Source of the DNA: Roseovarius sp. THAF27
Lineage (GTDB): Bacteria > Pseudomonadota > Alphaproteobacteria > Rhodobacterales > Rhodobacteraceae
Direction: 5' to 3'
Assembly (NCBI RefSeq): GCF_009363655.1
Contig: NZ_CP045395.1
Span: 1 to 60,597, forward strand
Length of the DNA: 60,597 bases
Each line of letters begins with the position of its first letter. Position 1 is the stretch's first letter. A model generated the notes under the pieces. That model had not been told where the DNA came from. It saw only the letters and a list, made by a program, of their open reading frames with translations, and searched no databases. This document shows positions 60,487 to 60,597 of this stretch, one piece after another. The position numbers were made by a program, and so were the translations under genes.

Positions 60487-60597
60487 CTCCTCGGAATTTG
60501 GCCTCCTGCGGCGCGGCTCGAAATGGCATCGTCACCTGAATGCGCAGGAAGAAGATGGCCACAGGCTCTGGGAAGTGGCGGTGTTGTTCCATCTGCG
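60485..60597 (+). pseudogene. Tn3-family transposase remnant, part joining the window start
   Basis: The reading frame open from 60485 gives FGLLRRGSKWHRHLNAQEED and then LWEVAVLFHLR. Its last codon is completed by base 1 of the window, after which the protein continues DAFRSGDIWV. This matches the Tn3 transposase region that precedes the catalytic domain. It shows that the two window ends are contiguous on a circular molecule. The fragment abuts a resolvase remnant on the opposite strand, so an earlier insertion or deletion removed the rest of the N-terminal half. Confidence 0.8.

Noticed and set aside
1..60597. CRISPR array, tRNA, rRNA or complete toxin-antitoxin pair
   Set aside because: No regularly spaced repeats, no tRNA or rRNA signature and no recognisable toxin-antitoxin genes were seen on reading the window.

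Overview
The window looks like one complete circular plasmid of 60,597 bp from a marine alphaproteobacterium of the Rhodobacteraceae/Roseobacter group. Three things support this. Base composition is high-GC throughout. There is a RepA-type initiator with iterons and a ParAB partition system. The last 113 bases read in frame into the first bases as one Tn3-family transposase (…EVAVLFHLR | DAFRSGDIWV…), so the window ends appear to be an arbitrary cut through one gene. No rRNA, tRNA or CRISPR array was seen. The content is almost entirely surface glycan synthesis and export plus secreted RTX proteins. This resembles the RepA-type 'biofilm plasmids' carrying a rhamnose operon that are known from roseobacters.

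Layout. 1-1.8 kb and 60.2-60.6 kb: transposon graveyard (Tn3 transposase, IS30 end, serine resolvase, all broken). 1.8-2.9 kb: LuxR-type regulator. 3.1-10.3 kb: CAP-RTX protein, then on the minus strand a type I secretion ATPase, its adaptor and an RTX-repeat protein. 10.7-23.9 kb: a long plus-strand glycan operon with sulfotransferases, glycosyltransferases, Gmd, methyltransferases and ManC. 24.0-25.0 kb: a DUF2793 tail-fibre-like gene. 25.5-29.5 kb: replication and partition (repA, iteron origin, parA, parB, parS). 29.6-36.1 kb: large glycosyltransferase, sulfotransferase-like protein and the capsule exporter genes kpsM/kpsE/kpsT, closed by a second parS-like palindrome. 36.4-52.7 kb: four large RTX proteins that share a C-terminal DUF4214 platform, interspersed with manB, kdsD and a GT2 gene. 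52.6-55.5 kb: a rhamnose operon (rmlC-rmlB-rmlD-rmlA) in which only rmlC looks intact. 55.9-60.0 kb: GT4, kdsB, kdsA and a broken UDP-glucose dehydrogenase.

How it fits together. ManB and ManC make GDP-mannose and Gmd makes its 4-keto-6-deoxy derivative. KdsD, KdsA and KdsB supply most of the route to CMP-Kdo. Six glycosyltransferases (one of them tentative), two or three sulfotransferase-like proteins and two methyltransferases would assemble and decorate a polymer. KpsM/T/E would export it by an ABC-dependent, group-2-capsule-like route. The type I system would export the Ca-binding RTX proteins, which probably sit in or on the same surface layer. The dTDP-rhamnose and UDP-glucuronate branches are decaying, while the GDP-mannose and Kdo branches are intact.

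The most interesting candidate for an undescribed system is the DUF4214-RTX family. Four proteins share one C-terminal platform, each with a different N-terminal module. A possibly related short domain also occurs in a protein of the glycan operon.
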